DNA of 64,000 nucleotides. Source: Lantana camara (Eukaryota > Streptophyta > Magnoliopsida > Lamiales > Verbenaceae). The notes under the pieces were generated by a model. That model searched no databases. It was not told where the DNA came from and was given only the letters and a program-made list of their open reading frames with translations. The stretch lies in contig CM074860.1 in NCBI GenBank assembly GCA_037501455.1, forward strand, positions 37,396,501-37,460,500. Reading direction: 5' to 3'. The translations under genes were made by a program, and so were the position numbers. Position 1 is the first letter of the stretch. The number at the start of each line of letters is the position of its first letter. This document shows, in pieces, positions 20,668 to 33,540 of the stretch.

Positions 20668-23263
20668 ATGATAGAAGGTGAGGTTACCTACAAAGATCCG
20701 GGGAAGTGGTCTTTTCTAAATGGAACCATGTTCGTTGGTGTCCTTACAACGGTACATTCAAGTTTCCTCATCATTCAAAAGCCACCTTGGTAGAAAGGTC
20801 AAGATCGAAACTATATGAGAGGATGTCAGTTCTCATTGATACTTTGGAGATCAACGATTAAGATGCAAAACCTATGTTTCGCTTTTGTGGGGTTCTAAGG
20901 GTAGTAACTTTACTCAGGGTGAAGGCCGTGTTTTGCCAACTCTTAAATTTAATGTCAAGGGAGAAGATCTCTTCGCTAGGAATTGAAGGTAGGATTTGGA
21001 ATAGAAGACCGGTATTATAGAGGTTTCTAAGTTTTGTGTTGGTTGGTGAAGATTGTTAAGATAGAGGATCATTCATTCAAGGGAGAAGTGAAGAAAATTT
21101 GGAAGTATTTTAGGTTCCAGGATTTTATCAACGAGGAGACGAAGACCCTCAAGAGAACTCAAGTTTGGTAAGAAAGAAGTTGGATTGGAAGGAGTTAGTG
21201 AAAATCGATCAATATGGGGATTTCAAGATCATGGAAAGCCAAGATGCCGAAGGTTCTATCATCAGTCGGATTGAAGTTTGCTTTCTAAACTTAAGCTGAA
21301 TTGTCGGGTTGTGAGTTCGAATTGGGAGACATAGAGCAACAAATGGAAACGATGAAGAAAGACAAAGAGTTGTTGAAGGGAAATTATGTGCTCAAGTGTA
21401 AGCAATTAGAAGATGAGTTCATCCAATCATTGAATTCATAAAGAATAGTTAAGGGAACCTTGAGCAGAGAGACAACTAAGGGTAAGATTTGGAACATCAT
21501 TTGGGATCAATCTTTGAAGGGAGTCAAGATGCCGATTCCATGGACGTAGAAGAAGTTGGGTTCAAGGCATTTCAATTTCGGATCGCGCGAACACATAAGT
21601 GGATACAAGGAAACTTTGAAGATCTAGAAGAATAGGGGTCCAAGAGATCGTGATCTCAGACCATGGAGATTTGAGGGCTATGGGGAAGCAAGTCAGGAGT
21701 TGGAAAGCATCATCATCAACGATCGAACAATGTTCAGTCTTACGACTTATGTTCACAACATTGAGATCAAAGGACAAGATGCCGTGCTAAAGACACCACT
21801 ATGTTGACAGGTTCAATGCATGCATAGCACGTGCATCATACGTTGCTTTAAATTATTTAAATTCCCTTATGTATATGCGTATTTCTAGTTGATATAATTG
21901 CTCCAATGTGTTGCATATTTAATTGTTTGTAATTGTACAACGTGCATTGGCATCTTAACTCGATATGCATCTTTAGTGTTTACGTGTTAGGATGGCTTTC
22001 CCCTTCTATGTTTCAACTACCACTTCAACAAGAGTTTTACCGAACCTAATGAAAGAAGAAAAATATGTTGGTGGTGGAGCTAAGACAGGGATGAGAATTA
22101 TGGTCCGGAGGTTAAAAGTTAGGGTAGACCTCTGGCTGTTTGGATCGAACAAGAAAAGAAAATGGGGTCTCAGATTTGGGAGAATTCAAGAGGTAATGGA
22201 TTAAGGACTATATACCAAATGACTACTTCAAAGTGAATGTCTGACAAGGATTGCTCGTTCAAGTGATCTCAAGAATTGTGATTGGAGGATGGTGGGTAAA
22301 GGTCGATTTAGAAGTGGATTTCTTAAGGGGGAGAGCACAACCAAGAGGCAAAAAAAAAAAAACAAAAAAAAACAAAAAAAAAAATTTCAAGGTTGTGCTC
22401 AAAGAAGTATTTTGATCGGAATAATGGAATGCAAACAGTGGGAGACAGGGAATCTTAATACCCGGGATAGGAAAAGAATAAGACGATCTTAGCAATCAAA
22501 CCGTTAAAGTAAAAGCTGAACTATTGTACTGGGGATGAAGACGGCAACGGGGTATTGAAGGGGTTGGTTCGTTGGGCACTCAGGTGTATGGAATTCAGAT
22601 ACCGAAGATAATGTTAATCAAGTCTTCAGTGAAGGATTAAGCTAGATTATCTAAGAAAAGCTATGCACTCACTGTCCTATGGATCCTAAGGGAGTGAAGA
22701 TGGATTAGAGATTGCAAGTTGGATCATCATCGGATTTCCTTAACTACCTAGGAAAAGAAAAGTCATATTTCTATAAACTTTTGAAGTATCAACAATCATT
22801 CGTCGTGATGAGTTTGGGGTAGATCAGGGCATGGTCATGGATACTAAATTCAAATTTGATATAAGGATGAACATCTGGAAGATATGAGGGATACGTCAGG
22901 GGTCGGTCAAGTAAAGAATTGGGTTCGTCGAAAGAAGAATCAGAGGTTAAGAGTAAGGAGTTAGAGAAGGAAGTGAGCACTATTCTAAGAGTTAATTGGA
23001 CCATGAATTAATCAACTTCAAATTTCTTGGCTACGGTGAACGGTACATAAAACATTCATGGCATATGCATACACGCAATTTAATTTAATTGATTTCTTAA
23101 TGCTATATACCTTGCTAATTGATTATTTTCGTTGTACTTTGTTATGTTGTAATTGAGGTTTATTACGTATCCCTGTGTGACCTACGTGATTATTCATTAT
23201 TGTAATTCACGTTTTGAAATCTTTTCTTCTTGGTGTTTATTCTTTGATGTAGTTTCTGTTTTT

Positions 23264-23339
23264 GAGAGACGGGGTTCTCTCTTTGTTGTTCGAGAGACGG
23301 GGTTCTCTCCTTGTTGCTTGCGAGGGACTGGGTTCCCTC
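23264..23339 (+). repeat. Three tandem hairpin units upstream of the D polypurine tract
   Basis: Units of about 29 bp each form a 6-bp stem: GAGAGA/TCTCTC (23264-23281), GAGAGA/TCTCTC (23292-23309) and GAGGGA/TCCCTC (23322-23339). The loop is C(G/T)GGGT in all three. The third unit has both partners of two base pairs changed (A-T to G-C), so pairing is preserved. Confidence 0.75.
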
Positions 23340-23363
23340 ATTAATTGTTTTTAGGCGTGCAGT

Positions 23364-23397
23364 GAATCCGAGGACGGATTCTTTTAAGGGGGAGAGA
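23364..23397 (+). promoter_or_regulatory. Polypurine tract and adjoining hairpin, element D
   Basis: A 7-bp stem GAATCCG/CGGATTC (23364-23381) with loop AGGA is followed immediately by TTTTAAGGGGGAGAGA, the polypurine tract. The LTR that should begin at TGTAAC is cut after about six bases by the junction with segment E. Confidence 0.8.
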
Positions 23398-23771
23398 TTG
23401 TAACCCTAAGGTAAGCCACAAAGCTTGTCGCACCGTCCCGGAATAACCAACCACTTCTTCAAAGGACATATATGGGCTAGCCTTCAATCTATTACCCAAA
23501 ATATCATTGAGCCCCAAAAGGACCTCCAAAAGCAACCACTAATGCCTACGGTAACACCGTACCCTAACAAGGCGTCTTCAAGAAGTCCACCGGGCAAGCT
23601 CGACCCTCACAACTCACCAACACTCTCGGGCGCTCGCCTCACCAAACTCTCTCCAAGGAGAGAGTCAGCATAAAAGGAAGAAAGCCACAACGCAAGCGGC
23701 AAGCAAAATACACAAGTACCAAGAAACAACGAGGAAAGAAAGGTAACACAAAATTAAAATAAGATGCATGT

Positions 23772-24756
23772 ATGAGATGCCATGAATGCTTAGTGTACCT
23801 TTCACCGCGGTGGTAGTGTCGAGCTTGGGATCTAATTCTTTATCTCCACTTGCATCCAGTTGAATTCGGCTCAAAGTCTTGGAACTGCGGCTCTTCTTCA
23901 TAGGCTTCGGATCCTTGTTCTTCGGGCAAGTACTCGCCTTGTGACCCAACTCTCCACACTTGAAGCATACACCTAATTTCTTCCTACAAACTTCTTCGGT
24001 ATGGTTCAGACCTTGGCAATAGGAGAATTGAATTATGTCCGGAGGGGAAGGTATCAAATCCATCTTCGGTAGTCATAGTTTCCTCTTCTTCTTAGTGTCA
24101 TTGACATCTTAGAATTCTTGAGATTTCCTTTGTTTTATGAGTCTTTTACCCGAACTCGAACTCGATCCTTGTTCCACATATGAGGGGTGCCACTCTGACC
24201 GTCGATTATCCATCTCCACTTGAACCGCCTTTCTAAGTTCCTCGGACCATGTATGTACCCGTGAAGCTTGAAAAACTTGGTAAATATTGTCTCGACGCCC
24301 TTGAATATAGCTCCGGACTTTACGGCAGTCCTTGTCGGCTCCCGAACTTTCAAGTTCTGATATAAGATCATCCATCATCTTCAATTCTTGTTCGAGATCC
24401 AAAAATTCCTGAAGTCTTTTAACCATCACACTTGGAGGAATATGTTCATAGTAGAATTCTCAGATGAGTTTCTCCCACCTAAATTCTTCTCCAGATTCTT
24501 CCAATTTTATTCTCGTTTCTTTAAGCCACTTTGAAGCTTGGCCTCAGAGTAAACGGGCAGCGCAAATCATCTTCTCTTGTGACGTCCCCGAAAGTATCTC
24601 CCAAATCCAAGTAATCTCGGAAATCCATTCCTCGGCGTCGACGTCGTTACCTCCAAACCACTTCGGTGGATCAAACTCTTTAAACCTTTTGTAGACCAAG
24701 GTTACTCGGTTCTCGTGTCCATCTTTCAATGGCACATGTTGAGGATGAGAAGCCAT
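23772..24756 (-). pseudogene. gag pseudogene of copy E
   Basis: The arrangement is the same as in 9925-10909: MASHPQHVPL start, FDPPKWFGGNDVDAEEW segment and two CCHC knuckles (CFKCGELGHKASTC intact). The frame is stopped at the same four codons as copy 1. The first is TGA here (24544-24546) and TAA in copy 1; the other three match. The N-terminal segment keeps FGGNDV and the gag-protease boundary is again broken before the catalytic Asp. No product is expected. Confidence 0.85.
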
Positions 24757-24953
24757 CCTGAAATAAGAAAATAATTCCAAAATACTGATGCGGGTGGGGT
24801 AGTGCATGTTTATGTGAACAACCAACATAAATAATACAAATAATGCAAATAATTCACATAAATGATGAAAGTGAATGCAAACAAGCACATAACCCTAAGC
24901 CGAACGACCTAGACCGAGCCGACACGATGCTAGAGCTCCGATTTTATAACCAA

Positions 24954-24967
24954 GAGCTCTGATACCA
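24954..24967 (-). promoter_or_regulatory. Primer binding site of copy E (iMet type)
   Basis: The minus strand reads TGGTATCAGAGCTC, eight bases from the LTR start at 24976. Confidence 0.88.
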
Positions 24968-24975
24968 CTTTAGGA

Positions 24976-25480
24976 TGTAACACCCTAGAGCGAAGGGCAC
25001 CACATCCCCCGTACCATAGCACGACACATGTAACGAATTGGGAACTCCGCACAGCACCAAGCTACGGCGAACGGGTGACAAACAAAATCTCTCCTAGGCT
25101 AGGCGGTCTAGATCCTAATACAGAGTGCGCAATAAGAACAAATAACAGGTGCGGAAGCACCAGGAATCCAAAATGCAAACATATATGCTCGGAATATAAA
25201 CAAGATATACAAAATGTAACAAGTCAACTTATACCAATACTCACATGTTCAAATTCAAAACATAACTTATACATGTATTCTCAAATTCGAGTCATAATAA
25301 CATATACATAATTTCCAAAAGCTCAAAAGTGCCGAAGAAACTAAAGAAAATGCATGAGACTCGCTACAAATTCCAAAACTCAAAAGAAGACCGCCGCCTA
25401 GCAAAAACTCTCCAAACGGGTACCTGCAACTCAAAAGAGAAAGGGGGAAAAAAGAAACAACGAGGAGGGGTTAGTCCTAA
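24976..25480 (-). repeat. 5' LTR fragment of copy E
   Basis: It starts TGTAACACCCTAGAG and tracks LTR C for about 500 bp, keeping bases that are deleted at 11513 in copy 1. It stops at 25480 where the TRIM-like element begins. Confidence 0.8.
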
Positions 25481-26043
25481 TGTTACACCCCTGTCCCACA
25501 TCGGGAAAGTATAAGGATTAAGTTCAGTATATAAGTTAAAGAGTCCAAGTATAACCAATGGATATCCCTTTTGGGCAGTGGTTTAGGCCCAATTTTAGGT
25601 TATACTCGGGGGGCTTGGAGACTTGCGCTCGCCTCCAACGGGCCCGCAGACCCGGAGCGTGACAAATGGTATCAGAGCCGCTCAACAGCCGCAGGAGCTA
25701 AGTGCTGTACAGGGTAAAGTGCTACGCACATGGGAGCCACCTCTTGAGCTTGCGGGGCAAAGTGCTACATATGTGGGAGCCACCTCTTGAGCCCGTAGGA
25801 GCCACCTCTAGAGTCCCAACGCAGACGAGTCAGTCATGGGCTATATGTCATGCCGCGACGAGGACGTCGCGATTCTGAAGGAGGGGTGATTGTGACACCC
25901 CTGTCCCACATCGGGAAAGTATAAGGATTAAGTTCAGTATATAAGTTAAAGAGGCAGTGGTTTAGGCCCAATTTCAGGTTATACTCGGTGGGCTTGGAGA
26001 CTTGCGCTCGCGTCCAACGGGCCCGCGGATCCGGGGCGTGACA
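25481..26043 (+). mobile_element. Second TRIM-like element
   Basis: Direct repeats 25481-25664 (184 bp) and 25891-26043 (153 bp) both begin TGTKACACCCCTGTCCCAC and end GGCGTGACA or GAGCGTGACA. The second lacks about 32 bp. A PBS (TGGTATCAGAGCCG, 25667-25680) follows the first repeat and a polypurine tract (GAAGGAGGGGTGA, about 25877-25889) precedes the second. The 226-bp interior is non-coding and has its own near-repeats of GTGGGAGCCACCTCTTGAG. Flanking 5-mers CCTAA and AGCTA do not match, so the insertion has probably been rearranged. Confidence 0.88.
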
Positions 26044-26434
26044 AGCTAGGCAGTTTATGGTCTCCTTTGGAGTCGTTAGCTTAGTTCGAGTCTGCATTCT
26101 CATATCTAGTTTGTTTGCATTTTTAAGGTTGGAGTATTTGTAATTTGGAGAGTTCGGATTTGTATTTGTTAAGCTTTGGCCCGTTGTGGCAAGTATGTAT
26201 ATATTTTGTTTTAAGTTTTGTATAACTTCACTATATGCCTATGTTTGTTTCGTTAATGCTTCCGCTTTTGTATGTTTTGCGCGCTCTGTTTGAGGGCTTA
26301 GACCGTCTAGCTTAGGAGGGTTTTTTGTTTGTCACTCGTTCACTAGTGCTTGGTGCATGTACGAATTCTCAATTTCGTTACACGTATCGGGCTCTAGTGC
26401 GGGGGATGTGGTTCCTTACGCTCGGGGTGCTACA
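26044..26434 (+). mobile_element. Terminal LTR fragment, forward orientation
   Basis: This is the reverse complement of the LTR C/E start: GACCGTCTAGCTTAGGAGG, TTTGTTTGTCACTCG, then GTGCGGGGGATGTGG and GGGTGCTACA at 26434. It therefore lies in opposite orientation to copy E on the other side of the TRIM. No PBS follows it. Confidence 0.75.
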
Positions 26435-26510
26435 GGTCGCATTGGCAAAGTTCTCTGCAGTTCTCGACTAGGGTGTAGCCCACTCGACCGACTGGGACTC
26501 AGGGAACAGG

Positions 26511-26712
26511 TAAAAAAAAACGGGTGAAACGGGCCCAAAACGAGTCAAATGAGTCACAAAGAGGTCGAACAAGTCAAAAAACGAGTGAAACGGGTCCAAA
26601 ACGGGTTAAACGAGTTCAAAATTGGTCAAACAAATCGAAAAATGAAAAAATAGGCCCAAAATTGTCCAAACGATCAAACGTGTTCAAAATATGACAAACG
26701 AGTTGTAAATAG
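26511..26712. repeat. Degenerate minisatellite (AAACGGGTCCAAAACGAGTC-like units)
   Basis: Irregular units of about 10-20 bp built on AAACGGGTC, AAACGAGTC and CAAAACGGGTT run for about 200 bp. They then grade into AACCCATTAAAA-rich DNA (26800-26960). Confidence 0.75.
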
Positions 26713-27116
26713 GTTAGTTGAGTCAAATTGATTTAAAATTTACCAAATGTATTAGTGAAAGGGAGCTGACCAAAAAAATAAATTAATGAACACTTAAGTA
26801 TTTATTAAGTAGAAACCCACTAAAAACCCATTATTCAACCCCATTAATAGACCATCAAAATTCATTATAACCCATTAAAAAACCCATTTAAAACTCAAAC
26901 CATAAAAAACTATTAAAATACGATCCATTTTAAAACCCACCCATTTAAACCCAATGTACATATCAATCCGAAATCCATCAAACCCACCCATTTGCCACCA
27001 CCATGAAACATAAGTTTGGATATACCCATTGTGCCTTCATCACGTATGCTGTAAAAAGCTGATCTACACAATTTCTTATCAATCTCATTGCAAGAGGACG
27101 AGTCCGTGGCGATCAA
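26713..27116. other. AT-rich spacer upstream of PLSP1 homologue
   Basis: The stretch is rich in ACCCATTAAAAACCCATT-like motifs. It presumably includes the promoter and 5' UTR of the downstream gene. I see no convincing TATA box. The 67-residue minus-strand frame here looks like chance. Confidence 0.5.
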
Positions 27117-29992
<2,876 letters not shown>

Positions 29993-30358
29993 TACTGAGG
30001 TAACAAGGAACTGAAGTTGCAGTCCTGATTTATTCTAGTGGATCGACATCTGATTGTTATGAGATTATTACCAAGGGGCAGAGCAAGAAAATGACCTTCT
30101 AGCCTCTTATTGTATTGTGAATTGAGTTACTGCCAAAGTGCAGCTAATTTTTGTATGTAAGATATGATAGTCTTTTGACCACGAAAAATGCAAATGCAGC
30201 TTTTTTTCGGTATCTTGTTCGAGCATACTGTCCAGTAAGTTAGCAATTTATATGCACAGAAGATCTGTTTCAGAGCACACAACTTGAATGCTAGTAAAAC
30301 ATATACAGAAAGCAAAGGACAAAGTTAGGATCATAAAAGACTGGAAGTATAAATAGTT
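29993..30358. other. Intergenic spacer between convergent genes
   Basis: This holds the 3' UTR of the PLSP1 homologue and, on the other strand, that of the NLR. I see no gene or repeat. Close tail-to-tail spacing means the two transcripts could overlap. Confidence 0.6.
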
Positions 30359-33061
30359 CTATTCCCAGTTAGAACCAATGCGAACTCGGAGGACATCATT
30401 TCCGAGGCTTTGTTGTTCTACCAGAATTAGTTTAGCTGAATCTGCTGCCCTAGCACTGTCATCTACCTGAATCGTTTGTAGAGTCAGTATTTCTCCAATC
30501 TCAGAAGGTATACTTTCCAATCCCGAGCAATGCTTGATAACAAGATGCTCTAAGTTTGGGAAATGGGTACTTTCTGGTATCCAATTCTTGAGATCTAACC
30601 ACTCCATTTGCAAGAATTTCAGTAGGGGGAAATCACCCTCTGCGGCCTCCCACTCTGTGCCCATGACACTCAAACTTCGTAGTTTAAGTACTTCAAGATT
30701 TGGCAACGAACCTATGTTGGTGTTCATTTCTTCCCAAGAAAGTCCACAACCACTCAAAGTCAGTGTTTTGAGCGCAAGTGGTAATCCAAAGCTGACTGAG
30801 AGAGGATTCCTCCACCAATCTGAAGATGGAAGAAATTTGAGATTTAGCGTCTCAAGTTGGTGTAGATGGACAAGATTGTCAAGGTCATACTCGGATCTTT
30901 GCCTGCGGGATTCACCACTATAGAGGACTTCCAATTTTCTCAAATTTGGGATTCTCTCAATTGCCTCGTTGGTAAATTTGAAGTTCCTTACCCTGAAAAG
31001 TGTTTGTAGGTTTTCCAGGATGGGAAATTCTTCGTCACTTCCTAGTGGAAATGGAAATGGCGTTAGAGTTATGTTCAGAAAAACGAGATGCCTCAGCTGT
31101 GGCATCTTCCAAATCGGTAAAGGCGCAGCTAAGATGGGATTGGATGCTTTGAATGTCGCGGATGATCCAATGATTAGCGTCTGAAGATTCTGAAGTGTAG
31201 GCATTGATGGAGGAAGCGTACAATGGCGACTGAAACCGCTCGTGAAAGTGAGGTATCTTAGATGAAAAAGGTTCAGCATTTCAAGTGGGAACAAATCAAA
31301 AATTTGTTCAAGTATGTCGAGTATTCTCAGTAGGCTAAAACTTGTTACCCAATTGTCATTATACGAAGAACAAACTATAGAACGAACTGGCGAAATAGTA
31401 GTATCTGCATTACTAAACCTAAAGTGATACCATTCCACATATTTTGAAAAGCAAAGGCGACGCTTATTCTCTAACCTTTCTTGAATTCCATCAATGGCAT
31501 GAAGAAAATTTTCATCACGAGCTTTCCGTACACATAGGTCCCTCAAAAGATCATGAATGCCGCAGAATTTGAATTTTCCATTAGACCTCTTCTTAGTGGC
31601 TAAAACAAGACTTCTTTTCACAAGATCTTCCAAATACTCTTCTCCTATATCTTCTAAATGTTTGGATCCAATTGGTTTTAGAAACCCCTCTGCCATCCAC
31701 AATCTGATGAGTTTAAACACAGGAATTTTGTAATCTTCCGGGAAACCTCCCATGTAAAGCAAACATGCTTTGAGATGATGAGGTAAATGGTTATAACTCA
31801 AAGATAATATGTTTGTTACTAACTGTTCACCGCTTTCTGTCACTGCTAAACTTACACTTCTTGCAACATTGTCCCAGTGAGACTTTATCCTATTTCCTCT
31901 AGGAAGGAGCCCAGCAACCACAACAATGGATAGTGGAAGTCCTCGACAATTTCTTGCAATCAACTTTCCAATTTCCTCCAATTCACGCGGGCAACATTCT
32001 TCCCCCAGAACCTTCTCTCGAAGAAGATACCAACTTTGATCATCATTCAAGAATTGTACCTGATGAAAAGGGCCACAAGGGTTAACATAAAGAGCCAAAT
32101 CAAGAAGCCTAGTGGTTAACATGACCCGACTTCCATTATGATCATCTGGAAATAACATCTTCACATCGTTCCACGCATCTGTTGTCCAGATATCATCCAA
32201 GAGAATCAAGTACCTTCTTCCCTTCAAACTTTTGTACAAACGCTCGGCCAAATCTTCCTCTCTTTCTTCAGAACTTATACTTCCAGTGGTTATCGTAGTT
32301 ATTGAACTTAAGAGCCCTAGAAGAATCTCCCGCACATTGTGATGTTGTGTTATAGTTACCCAAGCACGACTATGAAAGTGATACATGATTAGTGGATCAT
32401 GAAAAACATTACTAGCTAAAGTCGTCTTGCCAATTTCCCCCATTCCAACAATGGGGATGATTTGAAGTTTGGATGATTCCCCACAAAGTTGACCCTTTAT
32501 TTCCAACAGATGATCATCAAATCCCACCATAGTGACTTTCTCCATTCTCGAAAATTCGCCCCGGAAGCTGCTTTCTTTGAGATCTTTAACAGTTTGACTT
32601 TCCTTGATCTTGATCACCTCTTTCACAACACGGTCAACTTCTTCTGCCACCTTATGTAACTCTTGAGACACCTTTTCAAAACAATCAACAATATGGTCGA
32701 CGTTGTTCTCACGTTGATTCCGTAAAGACATAACTTTTTGAACAGCAGAAAGTAGTTGCCAAGGACTCCTCTTAACTCTAGGAGTAACATGACTTTCTTT
32801 TTTGGGGGACATCTGACCTGAAACATGGAATTCAATGATGTCTTGAGCTTCATAGGCCAATTCTCTCATCTGTCTTTCAAGATGATCGACCTTTTTTCCA
32901 TCTTTTGAAGGATGATCATCTTCGAGAAAAGCTAGCAGAAAGCTGAAATTCTCTTGGAGAGATTCAATTAGTGGCTTGTTTGGAAAAATGATCTGGTATT
33001 GATCTTGTTGTGTTATCTGCTCCAGTGTTTGAATAGTTGAAAGGAGTGCAGCGTAAGCCAT
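30359..33061 (-). CDS. CC-NBS-LRR disease-resistance protein, R1/late-blight-homologue type
   Basis: This single-exon frame gives 900 residues from the Met of MAYAALLSTIQTLEQI, the usual start of R1-like proteins. An in-frame Met 18 codons upstream only adds an Arg-rich translation of a CT/GA-rich leader. Order of domains: Rx-type coiled coil (1-160) with the EDVID-equivalent RELAYEAQDIIE (66-77); NB-ARC with P-loop GMGEIGKTT (206-214), RNBS-A (229-239), kinase-2 YLILLDDIW (284-292), RNBS-B GSRVMLTTR (310-318), GLPL (374-377), RNBS-D and an MHD equivalent IHD (502-504); then LRRs to the end. NLRs are intracellular immune receptors that bind ADP/ATP and act on sensing pathogen effectors. The P-loop has Glu where Gly is usual. 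No stop or frameshift is seen. The ligand cannot be guessed. Confidence 0.93.
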   Translation of the reverse strand: MAYAALLSTIQTLEQITQQDQYQIIFPNKPLIESLQENFSFLLAFLEDDHPSKDGKKVDHLERQMRELAYEAQDIIEFHVSGQMSPKKESHVTPRVKRSPWQLLSAVQKVMSLRNQRENNVDHIVDCFEKVSQELHKVAEEVDRVVKEVIKIKESQTVKDLKESSFRGEFSRMEKVTMVGFDDHLLEIKGQLCGESSKLQIIPIVGMGEIGKTTLASNVFHDPLIMYHFHSRAWVTITQHHNVREILLGLLSSITTITTGSISSEEREEDLAERLYKSLKGRRYLILLDDIWTTDAWNDVKMLFPDDHNGSRVMLTTRLLDLALYVNPCGPFHQVQFLNDDQSWYLLREKVLGEECCPRELEEIGKLIARNCRGLPLSIVVVAGLLPRGNRIKSHWDNVARSVSLAVTESGEQLVTNILSLSYNHLPHHLKACLLYMGGFPEDYKIPVFKLIRLWMAEGFLKPIGSKHLEDIGEEYLEDLVKRSLVLATKKRSNGKFKFCGIHDLLRDLCVRKARDENFLHAIDGIQERLENKRRLCFSKYVEWYHFRFSNADTTISPVRSIVCSSYNDNWVTSFSLLRILDILEQIFDLFPLEMLNLFHLRYLTFTSGFSRHCTLPPSMPTLQNLQTLIIGSSATFKASNPILAAPLPIWKMPQLRHLVFLNITLTPFPFPLGSDEEFPILENLQTLFRVRNFKFTNEAIERIPNLRKLEVLYSGESRRQRSEYDLDNLVHLHQLETLNLKFLPSSDWWRNPLSVSFGLPLALKTLTLSGCGLSWEEMNTNIGSLPNLEVLKLRSLSVMGTEWEAAEGDFPLLKFLQMEWLDLKNWIPESTHFPNLEHLVIKHCSGLESIPSEIGEILTLQTIQVDDSARAADSAKLILVEQQSLGNDVLRVRIGSNWE

Positions 33062-33540
33062 ATCTGGTATTCTTCTTCTTCTTCTCTCTCTCTCTTTTCT
33101 CCTGAACAAATACACACACTATTGCCGCAATATGTATATTTTTTAGAATTTATTTTCGTTGAACCCTGGAAGGGTCTATTTCATCAAGAACTGGCGTTGG
33201 AACTAGGCAACTCAAGAGTCAACTCTGATCCAAGGGTGACCCAATGGCGTTTGGTAATCATATATAAAGTATTAAAATGATATTGTCATGTCGTGTGTAT
33301 TTTATTTCCTTTCTTTAGAAATGAAGGGGCTGTCTATAGATTATATGTATTATTTTATAAAGATATTATTTAATTCATAAATTAACATTTATTAATTTAA
33401 CAATTTTTCTCGGGATTCAACGAAGTTGAATTTTGATTAAAAATCATAGTATCTTACTAATTTATCTATATATAAATATAGGTTGTACGCCTAATTTACG
33501 GTAATTGTTCAAAGTGTAAGAATAATTGGGATTCTCCATT
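33062..33540. other. Upstream region of the NLR
   Basis: A CT-rich leader (33071-33100 on the plus strand, GA-rich in sense) is followed by AT-rich DNA. It probably includes the NLR promoter. No clear TATA or other element is identified. Confidence 0.45.

Larger units (their letters stand above)
20668..23397 (+). mobile_element. Rest of internal region of element D, no recognisable coding
   Basis: This continues D's interior after the solo LTR. Many short frames are broken by stops; I see no gag, protease, RT or integrase motif. A poly(A)-rich tract lies at 22351-22384. A segment near 23034-23072 (GTGAACGGTACATA followed by CATTCATGGCA) recurs in element K at about 40122-40155, so D and K share non-coding interior. 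The region ends with tandem hairpins (23264-23339) and a hairpin plus polypurine tract (23364-23397). The expected 3' LTR is missing. Confidence 0.6.
23398..25480 (-). mobile_element. Second copy (E) of the C-type gag and 5' LTR segment
   Basis: From 23398 to about 25357 this matches 9551-11510 at a constant offset of 13847 wherever I compared landmarks, with only scattered substitutions. It contains the gag pseudogene, an intact PBS and the start of the 5' LTR (24976). Its left edge coincides with D's polypurine tract and its right edge with the TRIM at 25481. It is either a sibling insertion truncated on both sides or part of a segmental duplication. Confidence 0.8.

Noticed and set aside
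22289..22495. Lys-rich and Phe-rich frames around the poly(A) tract
   Set aside because: They are created by runs of A at 22351-22384.
33062..33115. 18-residue N-terminal extension of the NLR (MYLFRRKERERRRRR...)
   Set aside because: The Arg-rich stretch is a GA-rich leader read in frame; related proteins start at MAYAALL.
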